Shown here piece after piece: positions 8,421 to 18,266 of a stretch of DNA of 64,000 nt. The DNA is from Streptomyces albospinus (GTDB lineage: Bacteria > Actinomycetota > Actinomycetes > Streptomycetales > Streptomycetaceae). A program made the position numbers and the translations under genes. Location: contig NZ_BMRP01000005.1 of assembly GCF_014648695.1 (NCBI RefSeq), positions 5,698-69,697 on the forward strand, read 5' to 3'. Positions within the stretch are counted from its first letter, which is position 1. Each line of letters starts with the position of its first letter. The notes beneath the pieces were generated by a model that ran no database searches, was not told the origin of the DNA, and was given only the letters and a program-made list of their open reading frames with translations.

Positions 8421-9319
8421 AAGCGCCGCGTCCGCTCGGCGATCGGGAAGGGCTGGTCGGGCGGGCAGGGGTACATGTCCTGCTCGACGATGGCGAAGAG
8501 GTCGACGTTCAACTCCTGGGCGGCTTCCAGGACGGGCGGTAGTGCCGGTACGCCCAGCGGCGGCTCGCACATCACGCCCTGCTGGACGGCCGGGCCGAAG
8601 GGCGTGCCCTTCGCGACGACGTCGCTGAGGATGTCCGGGTCTACCTGCTTGAGGTGGAGGTAGCCGATCCGCTCGCCGTAGGTGCGGATCAGTTTGACGC
8701 TGTCGCCGCCGCAGTATGCGTAGTGGCCGGTGTCCAGGCAGAGGTTGACGAGGTCGGAGTCGGTGACGTCGAGGAAGCGCTCGACGTGCTCCTCGGTGTC
8801 GATGTGGGTGTCGGCGTGCGGGTGCACGACGATGTCCAGTCCGAACTCGTCGCGCACTCGCTTGCCGAGGCGTTCCATGCCGGTGGTGAGGTGCTTCCAC
8901 TGCTCGACGGTCAGCTCGGGCGGCTCGATGATCTCGGCGGTCTTGTCGTCCCGCCAGAAGGAGGGGATGACGACCAGGTGCTTGGCACCCATCGCCTGGG
9001 TGAGGGTGGCGACTTCGGAGACATGGGCCCAGGTCTTGTCCCAGACGGGCGGGCCGTGGTGGAGCGAGGTGAAGATGGTGCCGGCCGAGACCTTGAGGCT
9101 GCGGCGGGCGATCTCCTCGTGGAGTACGGCCGGGTCGGTGGGTAGGTAGCCGTAGGGGCCGAGTTCGATCCACTCGTAGCCGGCCTCGGCGACCTCGTCC
9201 AGGAAGCGCTGCCAGGGGACCTGCTGGTCGTCGTCGGGGAACCAGACGCCCCATGAATCGGGGGCGGAACCGACGCGGATGCGGTCCAGAACGGGCGCGG
9301 CGGCACGGGGTGCGGACAT
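8399..9319 (-). CDS. Sugar phosphate isomerase/epimerase, IolE/IolI-type TIM barrel
   Basis: A 306-residue AP-endonuclease-2-like TIM barrel (xylose isomerase-like family). Landmarks are VGSAPDSWGVWFPDD near the N-terminus, GYEWIELGPYGYLP, metal-site segments VVHPHADTHIDTEEHVERFL, LCLDTGHYAYCGGD and YLHLKQVDPD, and the terminal VEQDMYPCP. In iol clusters this fold supplies inosose dehydratase (IolE) or inosose isomerase (IolI/IolH); dehydratase activity is needed here and no other candidate is visible. A GAGAGGAG site supports the ATG at 9319 rather than the GTG 108 bp upstream. It is transcribed divergently from iolC with a mirrored promoter/operator arrangement. Confidence 0.75.
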   Translation of the reverse strand: MSAPRAAAPVLDRIRVGSAPDSWGVWFPDDDQQVPWQRFLDEVAEAGYEWIELGPYGYLPTDPAVLHEEIARRSLKVSAGTIFTSLHHGPPVWDKTWAHVSEVATLTQAMGAKHLVVIPSFWRDDKTAEIIEPPELTVEQWKHLTTGMERLGKRVRDEFGLDIVVHPHADTHIDTEEHVERFLDVTDSDLVNLCLDTGHYAYCGGDSVKLIRTYGERIGYLHLKQVDPDILSDVVAKGTPFGPAVQQGVMCEPPLGVPALPPVLEAAQELNVDLFAIVEQDMYPCPPDQPFPIAERTRRFLRSCGA

Positions 9320-9382
9320 GCTGCGGCTCTCCTCTCGCCGGTCGGCGGTGACCGGGAGGCGCTGGGGCAAGTTGTGGGGCAC

Positions 9383-9433
9383 AGCCTCTCTGCCGCCTTG
9401 GGGAGTGTCAAGACTTCGTCCTGACATAAGGAC
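9383..9433 (-). promoter_or_regulatory. Promoter and operator A for the IolE-like gene
   Basis: On the minus strand TTGACA (9411-9406) is followed after 17 bases by GAGGCT (9388-9383). Six bases upstream of the -35 is GTCCTTATGTCAGGAC (9433-9418), an inverted repeat of GTCCT. A second AAGGACTT copy is adjacent at 9436-9443. The same core and spacing recur at the iolC promoter. Confidence 0.6.
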
Positions 9434-9517
9434 TTAAGGACTTTGTGCAGTGGCGGTTGTCGGGGTGTGGGTGGGATGCGGGGTGCAGGAGTGTCTCGGG
9501 GGCGCGGTAGGGGGTGT

Positions 9518-9566
9518 GTGGTGCCGGGCTTGCGTGGGGCGGCGTGGTGCCGGGCTTGCGTGGGGT
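9518..9566. repeat. 26-bp tandem repeat, about two copies
   Basis: GTGGTGCCGGGCTTGCGTGG recurs with a 26-bp period at 9518 and 9544, in the 594-bp divergent region between the IolE-like gene and iolC. The surrounding sequence is G/T-rich low complexity with no gene. Confidence 0.75.
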
Positions 9567-9785
9567 GTTGGGGTGCGACTGTCGGGGTACCGGGGTGCGG
9601 CGCGTTGGGTCGGGTTTGGGTGTGGTGCAGGGCGGGGGCTCGGGGGTCGTTCCGTGTGTGGGGGCTCGGAGGTCGGTTCGGTTTGTGCAGGCTCGTGGCT
9701 GGTTGGAATGCATGTGGGATTGGTGGCTTGAGTGACGGTTTGGGGTATTTGGCGCGGGAGAGGGGCGAGGGTAATGGGGGTGGAC

Positions 9786-9837
9786 GTCAGAATGTAAGGA
9801 CAAAGTGTTGACAGGGGTTGAGGATGACGGTTAGACC
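9786..9837 (+). promoter_or_regulatory. Promoter and operator B for the iolC operon
   Basis: GTCAGAATGTAAGGAC (9786-9801) ends six bases before TTGACA (9808-9813), followed after 18 bases by TAGACC (9832-9837). The block ATGTNAGGACRAAG plus TTGACA is shared with operator A in the opposite orientation, which suggests one regulator controls both arms. Confidence 0.65.
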
Positions 9838-9913
9838 TTTGGGCGGAGCTGAAGCCGGCTGAGAGGGCCGGTGCCGATCGACCCGCCGCGCCGGGCGACC
9901 CGAAGGGGCGTAT

Positions 9914-10906
9914 ATGACCGAGCCGTACGACCTGATCACCATGGGGCGCATCGGGGTGGACATCTACCCGTTGCAGACCGGTGTGCCGCTCGCCCAGGTG
10001 GAGACGTTCGGGAAGTTCCTCGGCGGGTCAGCCACCAACGTCGCGGTGGCCGCTGCCCGGCTCGGGCGGCGGAGCGCCGTCATCAGCCGTACCGGGCGGG
10101 ATCCGTTCGGGGACTACATCCATCAGGCGCTGCGTGACTTCGGTGTGGACGACCGCTGGGTGAGCGCGGTGGATGCGTACCCGACCCCGGTGACCTTCTG
10201 CGAGATCTTCCCGCCGGATGACTTCCCGCTCTACTTCTACCGCCGGCCCAAGGCCCCTGACCTGGTGATTCATCCGGGCGAGCTGGACATGGAGGCCATC
10301 GCGGCAGCCCGGATCTTCTGGATCACGGGTACCGGGCTCTGCGAGGAGCCGAGCCGCGGCGCCACGTTGGCCGCGCTGGAGGCGCGGGACCGGCGGGGCA
10401 TCACCGTCTTCGACCTCGACTGGCGCCCGATGTTCTGGGGCGGGGAGGGCGGTGCCTCCGGGGACGGCGGGGCGTCCGGCGCCGCGGCGATGGCCTCCGC
10501 CCGGCCGTACTACGAGGCCGCGCTGAAGCACGTGACGGTCGCGGTCGGCAATGTCGACGAGGCCGAGGTCGCCACCGGACTGCGTGACCCGAAAGCGTGT
10601 GCCCAGGCGTTGCTCGACATGGGCGTGGAGCTGGCCGTCATCAAGCAGGGGCCGAAGGGGGTGCTGGCCGTCCATCGGGACGGGCGTACCGCCGAGGTTC
10701 CGCCGACCCCCGTCGAGGTCGTCAACGGGCTCGGCGCCGGGGACTCGTTCGGCGGGTCGTTGTGCCACGGGCTGCTCTCCGGCTGGGAGTTGGAGCCGAT
10801 GATGCGCTACGCCAATGCCGCCGGGGCCCTTGTCGCCTCGCGGCTGGCCTGTTCTTCCGCGATGCCGACGGCCGACGAGGTGGAGGCGTTTCTCGCGGAT
10901 CGGTGA
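9914..10906 (+). CDS. iolC: 5-dehydro-2-deoxygluconokinase
   Basis: A 330-residue PfkB/ribokinase-family kinase that phosphorylates 5-dehydro-2-deoxy-D-gluconate in inositol breakdown. Seen are the N-terminal ITMGRIGVDIYPLQTG typical of IolC, the glycine-rich GGSATNVAVAAARLG substrate motif, FDLDWRPMFW, and the C-terminal catalytic NGLGAGDSFGGSLCHG with its base Asp. A Ser/Gly/Ala-rich insert (GEGGASGDGGASGAAA) at about residues 176-192 is specific to this copy. An AAGGGG site precedes the ATG. It is the first gene of the forward iol operon, with a 243-bp GC-rich gap before the aldolase gene. Confidence 0.9.
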   Translation: MTEPYDLITMGRIGVDIYPLQTGVPLAQVETFGKFLGGSATNVAVAAARLGRRSAVISRTGRDPFGDYIHQALRDFGVDDRWVSAVDAYPTPVTFCEIFPPDDFPLYFYRRPKAPDLVIHPGELDMEAIAAARIFWITGTGLCEEPSRGATLAALEARDRRGITVFDLDWRPMFWGGEGGASGDGGASGAAAMASARPYYEAALKHVTVAVGNVDEAEVATGLRDPKACAQALLDMGVELAVIKQGPKGVLAVHRDGRTAEVPPTPVEVVNGLGAGDSFGGSLCHGLLSGWELEPMMRYANAAGALVASRLACSSAMPTADEVEAFLADR

Positions 10907-11149
10907 GGGGGCGGTGCGGAGGCCCCCGGTCCGGCTCGGTGCGAGGCTCCGCTCCTTCCGCCGCCCCGGCCGGGTACGAGGCCCCGTTCTTCCCACCGCC
11001 TCGCCCCGCCCGTCCGAGGCCCCGGGTTCGCGTCGCCCCGCCCGGCCGCCCCCTTCCCCGCCGCCGTGCGCCCTTCGCTCCACCCCGCTCCGCCCCGGCC
11101 CGGTCCGTCCCGCCGCACCACCCCCACCCTCAAGAAGGTGAGTTGAGCC

Positions 11150-12037
11150 TTGACCCCTCGGATCAGTGACCTCGCGACGCTGCGGGCCCGGCATCCCGAA
11201 GCCGTTGCGGAGGCCGCCGCCCGCCGCACGCGCCGCCCGTTGCTGGGCGAGCGCGGCCGGCTGATGATCGTCGCCGCCGACCATCCGGCCCGGGGCGCGC
11301 TCGCCGTCGGCGACCGCCAACTGGCCATGGCCAACCGCCTCGACCTGCTCGAACGGCTGGTCCTGGCGCTGTCCCGGCCCGGGGTGGACGGGGTGCTGGC
11401 CACCGCCGACATCCTGGAGGACCTGCTGCTGCTCGGCGCCCTCGAAGGCAAGGTCGTGATGGGCTCCATGAACCGCGGCGGTATCGCGGGCGCCGCCTTC
11501 GAGATGGACGACCGGTTCACCGGGCACCGTCCCCAGGACATCGCCCGGCTGCGCTTCGACGCCGGCAAGCTGCTGCTGCGTATCGATTACGACGATCCCG
11601 GATCGCTGACCACTCTGGAGAGCACCGCTCGCGCCATCGACGCGATGGCCGAGCGCGAACTGCCGGTATTCGTGGAGCCGTTCCTGTCCCGGCGGATAGA
11701 CGGCCGGGTGCGCAACGACCTGAGCCCCGAAGCCGTCACCCGCTCCGTGGCCATCGCCTCCGGCCTCGGCGGCACCTCCGCCTACACCTGGCTGAAGCTC
11801 CCGGTCACCGACGACCCCGACGCGATGGCCCGGGTCTGCGAGACCTCCACCCTGCCCACCGTCCTCCTCGGCGGGGACATCGGCAGGACCGTGCAGGACC
11901 AGGAAGCCGCGTACGAGAAGTGGCGCAAGGCGCTGCGGCTGCCGACCGTGCACGGGCTGGTCGTCGGCCGTTCGCTCCTCTATCCGGCGGACGGCGATGT
12001 GGCGGCGGCGGTCGATACGGCGGTGGGGCTGCTCTAG
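11150..12037 (+). CDS. IolJ-type class I aldolase (Cgl0159-like)
   Basis: A 295-residue (beta/alpha)8 aldolase-like protein of the Cgl0159/DeoC-LacD superfamily found in actinobacterial iol operons. Segments include LMIVAADHPARGAL, VMGSMNRGGIAGAAFEMDDR, KLLLRIDYDDPGS and the strand YTWLKLPVTD, which carries a likely Schiff-base Lys. It probably cleaves 2-deoxy-5-keto-D-gluconate 6-phosphate to DHAP and malonate semialdehyde, the step between iolC and mmsA, in place of canonical IolJ. A TTG start at 11150 is favoured by a GAAGGTGAG site ten bases upstream; no closer ATG fits. It is flanked by iolC and iolB on the same strand. Confidence 0.75.
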   Translation: MTPRISDLATLRARHPEAVAEAAARRTRRPLLGERGRLMIVAADHPARGALAVGDRQLAMANRLDLLERLVLALSRPGVDGVLATADILEDLLLLGALEGKVVMGSMNRGGIAGAAFEMDDRFTGHRPQDIARLRFDAGKLLLRIDYDDPGSLTTLESTARAIDAMAERELPVFVEPFLSRRIDGRVRNDLSPEAVTRSVAIASGLGGTSAYTWLKLPVTDDPDAMARVCETSTLPTVLLGGDIGRTVQDQEAAYEKWRKALRLPTVHGLVVGRSLLYPADGDVAAAVDTAVGLL

Positions 12038-12244
12038 AGGGTCCGGCCGGGGCCGGGCCGAGCCGGCGCGGGCCGGGCTCCGGCGGCTGGCTCCAGGGCC
12101 CCTGTTCGGTGCCGCGGCGTCGCGCCCCGCCCGCCCCGCCACACGGCCTCCCCGCGCCGCCCCCTCCGCGTGGCTCGACGCGCCGCCGCCCGCCCCGCGC
12201 CGCCGAAGCCGTCACTGTCAGTGGTGAGTAGGAGACTTGTTGTC

Positions 12245-13243
12245 ATGAGTGCTGAGATCACAGATTCCCGTACCGCCGGCGGGTCCGGCGAGCCGCGCCG
12301 GCCCGGTGCGCCCGCCGGGCTCCCGGCGTCCGGCCCCGCCCGCGCCGCCTCCGGGTTCCACATCCCGGCGGGCCGCGGCGCCGACGGTCCGTACGCCCTC
12401 GACATCAGCCCCGGGAAGGCCGGTTGGGGGTATTCCTCGCTGCGGATCCTCGATCTGCCGCCCGGCGGGCACCACTCCTTCGCCACCGGGGACAGCGAGT
12501 GGATCGTGCTGCCGCTCTCCGGTGGCTGCACGGTCCGGACGGATGGCCCCGACGCCGGGAGTTTCGAACTGGCCGGCCGGGAGAGCGTGTTCAGCGGGGT
12601 GACGGATTTCGCCTACGTGCCGAGAGATGCGCAGGTGCAGATCGCCAGCGGCGCCGGGGGGCGGTTCGCGCTCACGGGGGCGCGCTGCGAGCGCCGGCTG
12701 CCGGCCCGCTACGGTGCCGCGTCCGACGTCCCGGTGGAGCTGCGGGGCACCGGCAGCTGCTCGCGGCAGGTCAACAACTTCGGCGCGGCCGACGCGTTCG
12801 CGTGCGACCGGCTGATCGTCGTGGAAGTGCTCACCCCCGGGGGCAACTGGTCGTCGTATCCGCCGCACAAGCACGACGAGTGCCGCCCAGGGGAGGAGGC
12901 CGAGCTGGAGGAGATCTACTACTTCGAGATCGCCGCCGCCCACGGGACGCCGGGGCTCGGCTACCAGCGCGTGACGCCCTCCGGGCACGGTCGCGGCACG
13001 GACGTCCTCGCCGAGGTCCGCGGCGGGGACGCGGTGCTGATTCCCGACGGGTGGCACGGCCCGTCCATCGCCGCCCCCGGGCACGACATGTATTACCTCA
13101 ACGTCATGGCGGGGCCCGGGGAGACCCGCGAGTGGCTGATCTGCGATCACCCGGATCACGGCTGGATCCGCGGCACGTGGCCCGACCAGCCCGTCGACCC
13201 CCGCCTCCCCCTCTACCAAGCACCCGCAGGAGACCCCCGATGA
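12245..13243 (+). CDS. iolB: 5-deoxy-glucuronate isomerase
   Basis: A 332-residue bicupin that isomerises 5-deoxy-glucuronate to 5-dehydro-2-deoxygluconate. Metal-site motifs are the cupin segments SSYPPHKHDECRPGEEAELEEIYYFE (His-His/Glu) and LIPDGWHGPSIAAPGHDMYYLNVMAG. A 35-residue Pro/Ala/Gly-rich N-terminus precedes the cupin and is probably disordered. The ATG at 12245 has an AGGAGA site about eleven bases away. The stop overlaps the iolD start (ATGA), indicating coupled translation. Confidence 0.9.
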   Translation: MSAEITDSRTAGGSGEPRRPGAPAGLPASGPARAASGFHIPAGRGADGPYALDISPGKAGWGYSSLRILDLPPGGHHSFATGDSEWIVLPLSGGCTVRTDGPDAGSFELAGRESVFSGVTDFAYVPRDAQVQIASGAGGRFALTGARCERRLPARYGAASDVPVELRGTGSCSRQVNNFGAADAFACDRLIVVEVLTPGGNWSSYPPHKHDECRPGEEAELEEIYYFEIAAAHGTPGLGYQRVTPSGHGRGTDVLAEVRGGDAVLIPDGWHGPSIAAPGHDMYYLNVMAGPGETREWLICDHPDHGWIRGTWPDQPVDPRLPLYQAPAGDPR

Positions 13244-15210
13244 GCGACCGGACGACGACCGGCCCGGACACCACCCCGGACACCACCCCGGACACCGCCG
13301 CGGCGGGCACCCGTCATCTGACGGTCGCCCAGGCCCTGGTCGAGTTCCTGGCCCACCAGTACACCGAGCGGGACGGACGCCGGCACCGCCTGATCAGCGC
13401 CTGCTGGGGCATCTTCGGGCACGGCAACGTCGCCGGCATCGGGCAGGCGCTGCTGGAGTCCGGCAGCGCGGCACCCCAGGGGGCGGGCGGCGGGTCCCCG
13501 AAGCTGCCGTATTTCCAGGGGCGCAACGAACAGGCCATGGTGCACGCGGCCGTCGGCTACGCCCGGCAGTGCGACCGGCTCTCCGCGCAGGCCGTGACCA
13601 CCTCCATCGGGCCCGGGGCCACCAACCTCGTCACGGGCGCCGCCCTCGCGACCGTGAACCGCCTCCCCGTGCTCCTGCTGCCCGGCGACGTGTTCGCCAC
13701 CCGGCCCGCCGATCCGGTCCTCCAGCAGCTCGAAGTGCCGTCCGCGGGCGATGTGTCGGTCAACGACGCGCTGCGCCCCGTCTCCCGCTATTTCGACCGG
13801 GTCACCCGGCCCGAGGCGCTGATCCCAGCCGCCCTCCAGGCGATGCGGGTGCTCGCCGACCCCGTGGAGACCGGCGCGGTCACCCTGGCGCTGCCGCAGG
13901 ACGTGCAGGCCGAGGCGTACGACTGGCCGGAGGAGTTCTTCGCCGACCGGGTGTGGCGGGTCCCGCGGCCCGCGCCGGACGCCGCCGCGCTCGCCGACGC
14001 GGTGCGCGCCGTCCGGGAGGCGCGCCGGCCGCTGGTCGTCGCGGGCGGCGGGGTGCACCACAGCGAGGCGGAGGAGGCGCTCCGGGCGTTCGCCGACGCG
14101 ACCGGCATCCCGGTGGCGTCCACCCAGGCCGGCAAGGGCTCGCTGCGCCACGACCATCCGGCCGACGTCGGCGGGATCGGGCACACGGGCACCGCGACCG
14201 CCGACGCGCTGGCCCGCCGGGCCGACCTGGTCATCGGGGTCGGCACGCGGTACACGGACTTCACCACCGCCTCCGTCACGCTCTTCGCGGAGCCCGGCGT
14301 CCGCTTCGTCAACCTCAACATCGCCGCCTTCGACTCCCACAAGCTCGGCGCGCTCGCCCTGGTCGCCGACGCCCGTGCCGGACTCGAAGCGCTCACCGGG
14401 GCGCTGTCCGGCCACCGGGTCGACGCGGCGTACGTGGCGGAGTACGGGGCGGCGAAGGCGGACTGGGAGCGCCGGGTGGACGCCGCGTTCGGAGCCGGGG
14501 ACCCGTCCGCGCGGCCGTCCCAGACGCAGGTCCTGGGGGCGCTGGACGCGGTCGTCGACGACTCCGACATCGTGATCAACGCGGCCGGTTCGCTCCCCGG
14601 TGACCTGCACAAACTCTGGCGCGCCCGGTCCCGCAGGCAGTACCACCTCGAATACGGCTACTCCTGCATGGGCTATGAGATCCCGGCCGCGATCGGGGTG
14701 CGGATGGCCGCTCCCGACCGCCCGGTGTGGGCGCTCGTCGGCGACGGTACATACCTGATGAACCCCACCGAAATCGTCACCGCGGTCCAGGAGGGAATCG
14801 CCATCACCGTCGTCCTCGTCCAGAATCACGGCTACGCCTCCATCGGCGGCCTCTCCCAGGAGACCGGCGGCGAACGCTTCGGCACCGACTACCGCTTCCG
14901 CGCCGCGGACGGCACGTATACGGGCGAGCCGCTGCCCGTCGACCTCGCCGCCAACGCCGCCTCGCTGGGCATGCGGGTGCTGCGCGCCTCGACGGTCGGC
15001 GAGCTGCGCGCCGCGCTCGCCGAGGCCCGTGGCGCGAAAGCACCCACATGTGTCTACGTCGAGACCGGAACGACTGACACTGTGCCGGGCGCGCCGCCCG
15101 CACAGGCCTGGTGGGATGTACCCGTTGCCGAGACCGCGACGCGTCCGGCGGCGGTCGCCGCCCGCCAGGCGTACGACCGGCAGGCCGCCGCCCGCCGTCG
15201 CCACCTCTGA
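13240..15210 (+). CDS. iolD: 3D-(3,5/4)-trihydroxycyclohexane-1,2-dione hydrolase
   Basis: A 656-residue thiamine-diphosphate enzyme that opens the inositol ring product. Domains in order are the TPP pyrimidine-binding domain (active Glu in FQGRNEQAMVHAA; GPGATNLVTGAAL), a central Rossmann-like domain (PLVVAGGGVHHSEAEE to VNLNIAAFDSHKLG), and the TPP pyrophosphate domain with GDGTYLMNPTEIVTAVQEGIAI and the GDG..N metal motif. A PDTTPDTTPDT repeat at residues 8-19 comes from a 12-bp DNA repeat. GCAGGAG precedes the ATG, which overlaps the iolB stop. Length and motifs are normal for IolD. Confidence 0.92.
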   Translation: MSDRTTTGPDTTPDTTPDTAAAGTRHLTVAQALVEFLAHQYTERDGRRHRLISACWGIFGHGNVAGIGQALLESGSAAPQGAGGGSPKLPYFQGRNEQAMVHAAVGYARQCDRLSAQAVTTSIGPGATNLVTGAALATVNRLPVLLLPGDVFATRPADPVLQQLEVPSAGDVSVNDALRPVSRYFDRVTRPEALIPAALQAMRVLADPVETGAVTLALPQDVQAEAYDWPEEFFADRVWRVPRPAPDAAALADAVRAVREARRPLVVAGGGVHHSEAEEALRAFADATGIPVASTQAGKGSLRHDHPADVGGIGHTGTATADALARRADLVIGVGTRYTDFTTASVTLFAEPGVRFVNLNIAAFDSHKLGALALVADARAGLEALTGALSGHRVDAAYVAEYGAAKADWERRVDAAFGAGDPSARPSQTQVLGALDAVVDDSDIVINAAGSLPGDLHKLWRARSRRQYHLEYGYSCMGYEIPAAIGVRMAAPDRPVWALVGDGTYLMNPTEIVTAVQEGIAITVVLVQNHGYASIGGLSQETGGERFGTDYRFRAADGTYTGEPLPVDLAANAASLGMRVLRASTVGELRAALAEARGAKAPTCVYVETGTTDTVPGAPPAQAWWDVPVAETATRPAAVAARQAYDRQAAARRRHL

Positions 15211-15248
15211 CATCCGCTCGCTGCCGCACCGCACGAAAGGCCCCTCGC

Positions 15249-16742
<1,494 letters not shown>

Positions 16743-16797
16743 CGGTCCGCCCGACCGCTCCCGCACCGGCGGCGCCCCCCTCACGGGCGCTTCCGTC

Positions 16798-16833
16798 CGG
16801 ACTCCCCGCCCGGCCCGCCCGGCGGGGAGTCCG
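16798..16833 (+). terminator. Terminator of the iol operon
   Basis: CGGACTCCCCGCC (16798-16810) pairs perfectly with GGCGGGGAGTCCG (16821-16833) across a 10-nt loop, 56 bp after the mmsA stop. Confidence 0.75.
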
Positions 16834-16985
16834 CCCGTCCACCTGCCCTGTCCGCCTGCCCCGTCCACCCCATCCGCCGTCCCCCGGGGCGGCCGGGCCG
16901 CACAGCGGATCCAGGGGGAACCCCCGGACCGGTGCGTTGCTACCGTGCTCTCCGCGTCACGGCACCAACACAACCGGGGGATGAC

Positions 16986-18104
16986 ATGCCACGCAGTACG
17001 GCGCTCGCCAAGGGCGCGCGGATCACCGGCGGGCTCTTCTGCCTGCTGTTCTTCCTGTTCAGCGCGTACTGGCTCGCGGTCGACATCGGCCAGTTCGGCA
17101 TCGCCGGCGTCTGGGACAGCTGGACCGGCGCCCGCGCCCCCGGCACCAACGAGGTCGGCAACCCCGTCCAACTGGGCGTCCTGCTGCTTCAGTTGACGGC
17201 CTTCATCGCGGCCTTCGCGGGCCGCCGGGCGGCCGGCGGGCTGCTGGCCGTCGCCACCACCCTCACCTTCGCCACCGCCCTCCAGGCCCTGGTGAGCGTC
17301 GGCAACCACACCGCCGACGACCGCTGGTTCCTGCACGCCGACACCGGCACCTCGACCTTCAAGGGCGTCTTCCTCAGCAGCCTGGCGCTGTTCCCGCTGT
17401 CCGTGGTCGCCGGCATCGTGCTGCTGGCCGGGATGCGCTCCTGGCCGCGTACGACGCCGAGCCAACCGCCGGTGCGGCCGGCCGCGGCGGCGGGGGTGAT
17501 CGGCGGCCTGGTGCTCGGCGCGATGGCGCTGGGCTATGCGGTGTGGCAGGTCTACATGCTGGTGCAGGGCGGCAGCACCCCGTTCGCCGTGCTCTACCTG
17601 GGCAGGGGCATTCTCACCTCGCTGCTGTCCCTGGCCCCGGGCTGGTACGCGGTCGTCTTCTTCTTCCTGACCGCGATCGCCGGCCTCAACAGCCTGACCC
17701 GGGGCACCGCGGCCCGCGGCCTGTCCTTCGGGCTGGCGATCGCGCTGCTGCCCAACGCCGTGCTGACGGTCATCGCGTTCGCCCATCAGGGCATCCTCTT
17801 CAAGCTGGACGACACCCTGCCCGGCCTGAGCGTCATTCGCGACGCCCAGCTGCTGCTGGACCTGCTCGGCTCGCTGGCCCTGTGCGCCCTGATGGCGCGC
17901 GGAGTGCCGGTCGCCCCCGGCTGGCAGCCGCCGGCCCCGATGGGGTTCGCCGCCCCCGGTTACGTACCGCAGGGCCCCGCCGCGATGCCCCAGGCCGGCT
18001 GGCAGCAGCCCGGCCCGCCGCCGATGCCCCCGGTCGGCGGCCCGCCCATGCCGCCCGGCAACCCGCCGCCCCCGCAGGGCGGTTACGGCCCGCCGGCCTA
18101 CTGA
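16986..18104 (+). CDS. Polytopic membrane protein with a Pro-rich tail
   Basis: A 372-residue protein of unknown function. About seven hydrophobic segments run from residue 12 to about 305. A soluble tail of roughly 65 residues follows, made mostly of Pro, Gly, Met, Ala and Gln (PMGFAAPGYVPQGPAAMPQ and similar), a composition common in cytosolic tails of streptomycete membrane proteins. A GGGGGATGAC site lies just before the ATG. It stands alone between the iol operon terminator and the hydrolase-ABC gene. No enzyme motif is visible, so no function is assigned. Confidence 0.75.
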   Translation: MPRSTALAKGARITGGLFCLLFFLFSAYWLAVDIGQFGIAGVWDSWTGARAPGTNEVGNPVQLGVLLLQLTAFIAAFAGRRAAGGLLAVATTLTFATALQALVSVGNHTADDRWFLHADTGTSTFKGVFLSSLALFPLSVVAGIVLLAGMRSWPRTTPSQPPVRPAAAAGVIGGLVLGAMALGYAVWQVYMLVQGGSTPFAVLYLGRGILTSLLSLAPGWYAVVFFFLTAIAGLNSLTRGTAARGLSFGLAIALLPNAVLTVIAFAHQGILFKLDDTLPGLSVIRDAQLLLDLLGSLALCALMARGVPVAPGWQPPAPMGFAAPGYVPQGPAAMPQAGWQQPGPPPMPPVGGPPMPPGNPPPPQGGYGPPAY

Positions 18105-18266
18105 CCGGCGGCGGCGCGCCCCGCGCGTGCCGGCGGGGACCGGCGCCGCCGCGGGGCCCGTACGACGGATGCGGTACGGGTCCGACCGGGGCTACTCCCC
18201 CGGTAGGGCAGCGGGTTCCGACCGGGGGACGGGGCCCGCGCCGCTGTCCCTCCCTAGGATTCAGGC

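Noticed and set aside
12208..12245. A second PafBC-like word (TGTCAGTG) upstream of iolB
   Set aside because: The -10 position after eight bases is GAGACT, not TANNNT, and the gene lies within the iol operon.
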